Shown: piece after piece, positions 5,431 through 8,033 of the stretch
Numbering within the stretch: position 1 is the first letter of the stretch
Layout: each line of letters opens with the position of its first letter
From: an uncultured Actinomyces sp.
Lineage (GTDB): Bacteria > Actinomycetota > Actinomycetes > Actinomycetales > Actinomycetaceae
DNA length: 8,033 nt
NCBI GenBank assembly: GCA_916719935.1
Contig: CAKAPY010000052.1
Location: 1-8,033 of the forward strand
Direction: 5' to 3'
Position numbers and translations under genes: made by a program
Notes under the pieces: model-generated
Seen by the model: only the letters and a program-made list of their open reading frames with translations
What the model was told of the DNA's origin: nothing
Database searches by the model: none

Positions 5431-5524
5431 TGCCTGTCTCATTTTCGATTCAAGCGTTGTATGGCCTGATCAAAACCTATAAACTGTCCTTTCGTTAGAG
5501 AACCTCGAGGATGAAGGCTAAAAC

Positions 5525-5533
5525 GGAGAAGGG
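5525..5533 (+). promoter_or_regulatory. Ribosome binding site fixing the MarR start
   Basis: GGAGAAGGG directly precedes the ATG at 5536 and is the most convincing Shine-Dalgarno-like sequence near the frame's beginning, deciding the start codon. Confidence 0.75.
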
Positions 5534-5535
5534 AC

Positions 5536-5988
5536 ATGAACCAAGTAAAGCGGGCTCGCGAGATCGAACAGTTTTTCATTACTATTACAAGGGCTTCTGC
5601 GGCTCTGGAGGCAACTCTCAAGCGCGAGTTCGGACTTTCACTCGGCGAATATCGCGTCCTCGATGAGGTCGCTTCAGCCGGCAAGATCGGAATCCGTATG
5701 GGAGAACTTGCCCAATCGGTCATTTTTAGCCCTTCGCGTCTGACACACACCTATCGTCGTCTGGCCGATCGCGATCTTATCGTTCGTACCCCCTACGAAT
5801 TCGATCGTCGCGGTGGCACAATCACCATCACCGATGCAGGCAAGAAACTCATCACCTCCGCCCAACAGGCTGAGCGAGCACTTCTGCGCGACATTATTAG
5901 CGACGATATCTCTGATGAAGACCTCAACGTGTTGATCCGCGTTGGCTCAGACGTTAATACTCGCTTGGATGAAGTCGATAAGCGCTAG
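5536..5988 (+). CDS. MarR-family transcriptional regulator
   Basis: A 150-residue winged helix-turn-helix DNA-binding protein, the usual MarR length. Helices at the two ends (about 5-32 and 105-147) would form the dimer interface. The DNA-binding core is GEYRVLDEVASAG (37-49), IRMGELAQSVIFSPSRLTHT with recognition helix about 65-79, RRLADRDLIVRT, and a wing with DRRGGTITITDAGKKL (90-105). That wing pattern (DRR...T-x-AG) is the family hallmark. No cysteines are present, so it is probably not a thiol-based oxidative sensor; a small ligand is more likely. It starts with ATG and a strong ribosome binding site, and the CLC transporter gene begins 14 bases after its stop, so it likely controls itself and that transporter. 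The divergent lsr2 shares the upstream region and could also be a target. The ligand cannot be told from the sequence. Confidence 0.92.
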   Translation: MNQVKRAREIEQFFITITRASAALEATLKREFGLSLGEYRVLDEVASAGKIGIRMGELAQSVIFSPSRLTHTYRRLADRDLIVRTPYEFDRRGGTITITDAGKKLITSAQQAERALLRDIISDDISDEDLNVLIRVGSDVNTRLDEVDKR

Positions 5989-6002
5989 TACTCTCAACTA
6001 GT

Positions 6003-7328
6003 GTGAGCACACCCGGTTTACCAATCTCCCGACTCTCGCCCCGTATCCGCATGGGGCTAGCGGTATTCCTTACCGCAATAGTGGCAGGGCTAGTTGGTGC
6101 CGGCTGTTCGCATCTTCTCCACCTGATCGAGGGCCTCGTCTTCGGTGACGCAAGCGGCACACTTCTTCAGGCAATTTCCTCAGCGCCTTGGTGGCGCAGG
6201 ATTTGCGCATTGGGGGGAGCAGGCCTCGTCGGAGGAATTTCCTGGTATCTCTATGCGCGTGCCGGGGGCAAACCCGTCTCGCTGCCCAAAGCGGTAAATG
6301 GTCAGAAGATGCCAATTCTTCTGACTTTCTGGCACGCGATTAACCAGATCATCATTGTCGGAATGGGCGCTTCTATCGGTCGCGAAGTTGCACCTCGCGA
6401 GATCAGCGCCTCCCTGGGCGGAAAGATCGCGGATTCTTTTTGCCTTCCACCTGAGCAGCGCCGAATTATTGTCGGCTGCGCTGCCGGTGCGGGTCTTGCT
6501 GCAGTCTATTCGCTCCCTCTATCCGGAGCGGTATTCGCACTTGAAATTCTTCTGATCGAGGTCACAGCCAGCGCGGTATGGCCTGCGCTGATCATCAGTG
6601 GCGGAGCGGTCCTCGTCGCACACGGCTGGGTTCGAAGCGATCCTTTCTACACACTCCCCGAGGCCACCCAGCTCCTTCCGACCGCATCACTCACACTTTG
6701 GGCCATCATCATCGGTCCTGTCCTTGGAATCATTGGAGTCCTCTTCAAGAGTGCCGTTTCGGCATGCTCTGCTGCGCGTCCTACCGGCTGGCGACTTCTT
6801 GCCTGGATGATCCCGATCTTCACCCTCATCGGAGTGATCACTGTCTGGGTTCCTTCAATTGCCGGGAATGGACAATCGACCGCTCAGCTTGCTTTTGATG
6901 GTGCTGTTTTAGGACAGGGAGGGCGCGAGGCTGCGGGAATCGGAATCGCTTTACTCGCCTCTCTTGCGATCGACGGATTCACCAAACTTATTGGCACGCT
7001 TGCCACCATTCGCTCTGGCGCATGGGGTGGAACTCTTACCCCCGGTCTTGCACTAGGCGCATCTAGCGGTGCGGTACTGGGGATCCTCTGGTCCTACATC
7101 TACCCCGGCGACACGACTGCGATCGTTTGCTTCGCCTTCATCGGCGCTGTGGTTGTTCTTGGAACATCCATGAGCGCACCGCTGACGGCGCTGTGCTTGG
7201 TTATTGAATTTACACACCGAGGCGCAACCTTGCTTGTGCCCACCGTCATCGCACTGGGACTTGGGGTTGGTGCGTCGCGCATGTGGTCGCGCATGTGGAA
7301 CAAATGGCGCGAGCAGAGAAGCGCCTAG
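6003..7328 (+). CDS. CLC-family anion channel/transporter with altered signature motifs
   Basis: A 441-residue polytopic membrane protein with the CLC fold, near the length of compact bacterial CLCs. Recognisable landmarks are GASIGREVAPRE (122-133), in place of GREGP, with the likely gating Glu128; AAGAGLAAVYSLPLSGAVFALE (160-181), matching the AFNAPLAG...E segment; GAWGGTLTPGLALGASSG (339-356), in place of GGIFAP; and SAPLTALCLVIEFT (391-404). The first selectivity motif (GSGIP) is replaced by PVSLPKAV (91-98). The residue aligned with the proton-pathway Glu203 of E. coli ClcA appears to be Ile182, and the ion-coordinating Tyr445 equivalent is not evident. The protein may be an anion channel or an atypical exchanger; the ion is unknown. 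It starts at a GTG with no visible ribosome binding site, 14 bases after marR, suggesting translational coupling; ATG at 6051 is an alternative but would trim the first helix. It ends overlapping hemH. Confidence 0.85.
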   Translation: MSTPGLPISRLSPRIRMGLAVFLTAIVAGLVGAGCSHLLHLIEGLVFGDASGTLLQAISSAPWWRRICALGGAGLVGGISWYLYARAGGKPVSLPKAVNGQKMPILLTFWHAINQIIIVGMGASIGREVAPREISASLGGKIADSFCLPPEQRRIIVGCAAGAGLAAVYSLPLSGAVFALEILLIEVTASAVWPALIISGGAVLVAHGWVRSDPFYTLPEATQLLPTASLTLWAIIIGPVLGIIGVLFKSAVSACSAARPTGWRLLAWMIPIFTLIGVITVWVPSIAGNGQSTAQLAFDGAVLGQGGREAAGIGIALLASLAIDGFTKLIGTLATIRSGAWGGTLTPGLALGASSGAVLGILWSYIYPGDTTAIVCFAFIGAVVVLGTSMSAPLTALCLVIEFTHRGATLLVPTVIALGLGVGASRMWSRMWNKWREQRSA

Positions 7329-8033
7329 GCCTCGTCAGGGAAATTAACCCAACCCGCTAAGCCACGGCGGGCAAGCGCACCCAAAGTATCAACGGCACCG
7401 GCAGATGCATTACCCCAAGGAATATAGGTAAAGTCCGTGCCGCCGGCTTCGAGGAAAGCATCACGGTTGAGCTTTGCAATCTCATCAACGGTTTCCAAGC
7501 AATCCGTCATAAAGCCAGGGCAAATGACATCAAGACGCCGGGTCCCACGACGAGCAAGCTCTGCGACGGTATCGATGGTCGCCGGCCCCAACCATTTCGC
7601 GGGTCCAAAGACCGATTGGAAAGTCACCAATAGCTGATCTTCATCAAGATTTAAACGGGCTCGCAGCGCATTCGCCGTCGCCAGACACTCATGCTTGTAG
7701 GGGTCACCCGCATCATGCATTTTCTGAGGGATGGAGTGGAAAGACGCAAGAAGCTGGTCGCCGGACGCGAAATCGGGACGACCCCGACGTGCCCAATCCT
7801 CCTCGATTGCGTGGGCCAAGGCTTCAATATAGGCGGGTTCTGTGGGGAATGAACGGATTGTGCGCACTTCCATATGATTGCGACGCTTCAGGATGTAGCG
7901 CGCTAAGGCATCAGTAACTGTTCCCGCAGATGAAGCGGCATATTGCGGATAGGCGGGCAGAAGAAGGACTCGGCGATGCCCCTTCGCGAACACGTCATCG
8001 AGGACGCTCTCAATTGAGGGCTTTCCGTAGCGC
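7325..8033 (-). CDS. hemH: Ferrochelatase, C-terminal part (5' end beyond window)
   Basis: On the minus strand the frame is open from 8032 to the TAG at 7325-7327 and gives about 235 residues, roughly the C-terminal two-thirds of a ferrochelatase. It inserts iron into a porphyrin late in haem synthesis. The first codons read RYGKPSIESVLDD, matching the family's MRYGNPS segment, so the GTG at 7993 is internal, not the start. Further matches are LLLPAYPQYAASSAGTV, ASFHSIPQKMHDAGDPY with the catalytic His (codon at 7736-7738), TFQSVFG, and CPGFMTDCLETVDEIAKLN with the conserved acidic residues. The wording is closer to the E. coli type (SYHGIPQRYADEGD, CPGFAADCLETLEEI) than to the coproporphyrin ferrochelatases usual in actinobacteria. 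It may therefore use protoporphyrin IX, but substrate is uncertain. It converges on the CLC gene with a 4-base overlap and presumably belongs to an operon upstream, outside the window. Confidence 0.93.
   Translation of the reverse strand, partial: RYGKPSIESVLDDVFAKGHRRVLLLPAYPQYAASSAGTVTDALARYILKRRNHMEVRTIRSFPTEPAYIEALAHAIEEDWARRGRPDFASGDQLLASFHSIPQKMHDAGDPYKHECLATANALRARLNLDEDQLLVTFQSVFGPAKWLGPATIDTVAELARRGTRRLDVICPGFMTDCLETVDEIAKLNRDAFLEAGGTDFTYIPWGNASAGAVDTLGALARRGLAGWVNFPDEA

Larger units (their letters stand above)
5302..5535. promoter_or_regulatory. AT-rich divergent promoter region between lsr2 and the MarR gene
   Basis: 234 bases without a gene. The core at about 5387-5430 is nearly all A/T, unlike the flanking coding DNA, and is a natural target for Lsr2 and a likely home for both promoters. 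Elements described separately are the inverted repeat at 5331-5354, the TATAAT at 5425-5430 and the ribosome binding site at 5525-5533. A CCTCGAGG palindrome lies at 5503-5510 in the presumed MarR leader. A second possible plus-strand -10 (TATAAA, 5478-5483) has TTGTAT 15 bases upstream. Confidence 0.6.

Noticed and set aside
5437..5535. Fluoride riboswitch in the leader before marR-clc
   Set aside because: CLC genes can carry one, but I do not see the conserved crcB-motif pattern, and the CLC protein lacks clear fluoride-type signatures.
7991..7993. GTG at 7993 as the hemH start
   Set aside because: The frame continues upstream with RYGKPSIESVLDD, a conserved ferrochelatase segment, so the gene runs off the window.

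Overview
The window looks like chromosomal DNA from a mid-GC actinobacterium. The evidence is a small Lsr2-type nucleoid protein, two Ala/Ser-rich lipoproteins (one carrying what looks like a DUF3060 domain), one probably leaderless gene and several GTG starts. I would guess the Actinomycetaceae (Arcanobacterium/Actinomyces relatives), but the sequence alone does not prove that. I see no mobile element, CRISPR array, rRNA or tRNA.

Layout: (a) 1-59, minus strand: the first 19 codons of gpmA (phosphoglycerate mutase), cut by the window edge. (b) 60-301: a divergent regulatory region with a strong inverted repeat and a candidate -10 placed for a leaderless transcript. (c) 302-2127, plus strand: two secreted lipoproteins. 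The first has about nine DGSG-type repeats of roughly 17 residues followed by an OmpA-like peptidoglycan-binding domain. The second has an Ala-rich helix followed by a DUF3060-like beta-repeat domain. Each is followed by a hairpin, and the two hairpins share a core sequence. (d) 2286-4809, plus strand: an asparagine permease (ansP-like) and a cytoplasmic type I L-asparaginase (ansA-like), probably one operon for taking up asparagine and deaminating it to aspartate and ammonia. (e) 4975-5301, minus strand: lsr2, with its own terminator-like hairpin. (f) 5302-5535: an AT-rich divergent promoter region. (g) 5536-7328, plus strand: a MarR-family regulator and an atypical CLC-family anion transporter, 14 bases apart and probably co-transcribed. 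(h) 7325-8033, minus strand: the C-terminal part of ferrochelatase (hemH), which meets the CLC gene tail to tail so that both TAG stops share one CTAG.

Most genes belong to recognisable families. The least ordinary parts are the repeat-plus-OmpA lipoprotein with its DUF3060-like partner, which may be an envelope module tethered to both membrane and peptidoglycan; the CLC protein with altered signature motifs under a likely MarR regulator; and a ferrochelatase that reads like the proteobacterial type. Nothing here can be called an established new system from sequence alone.
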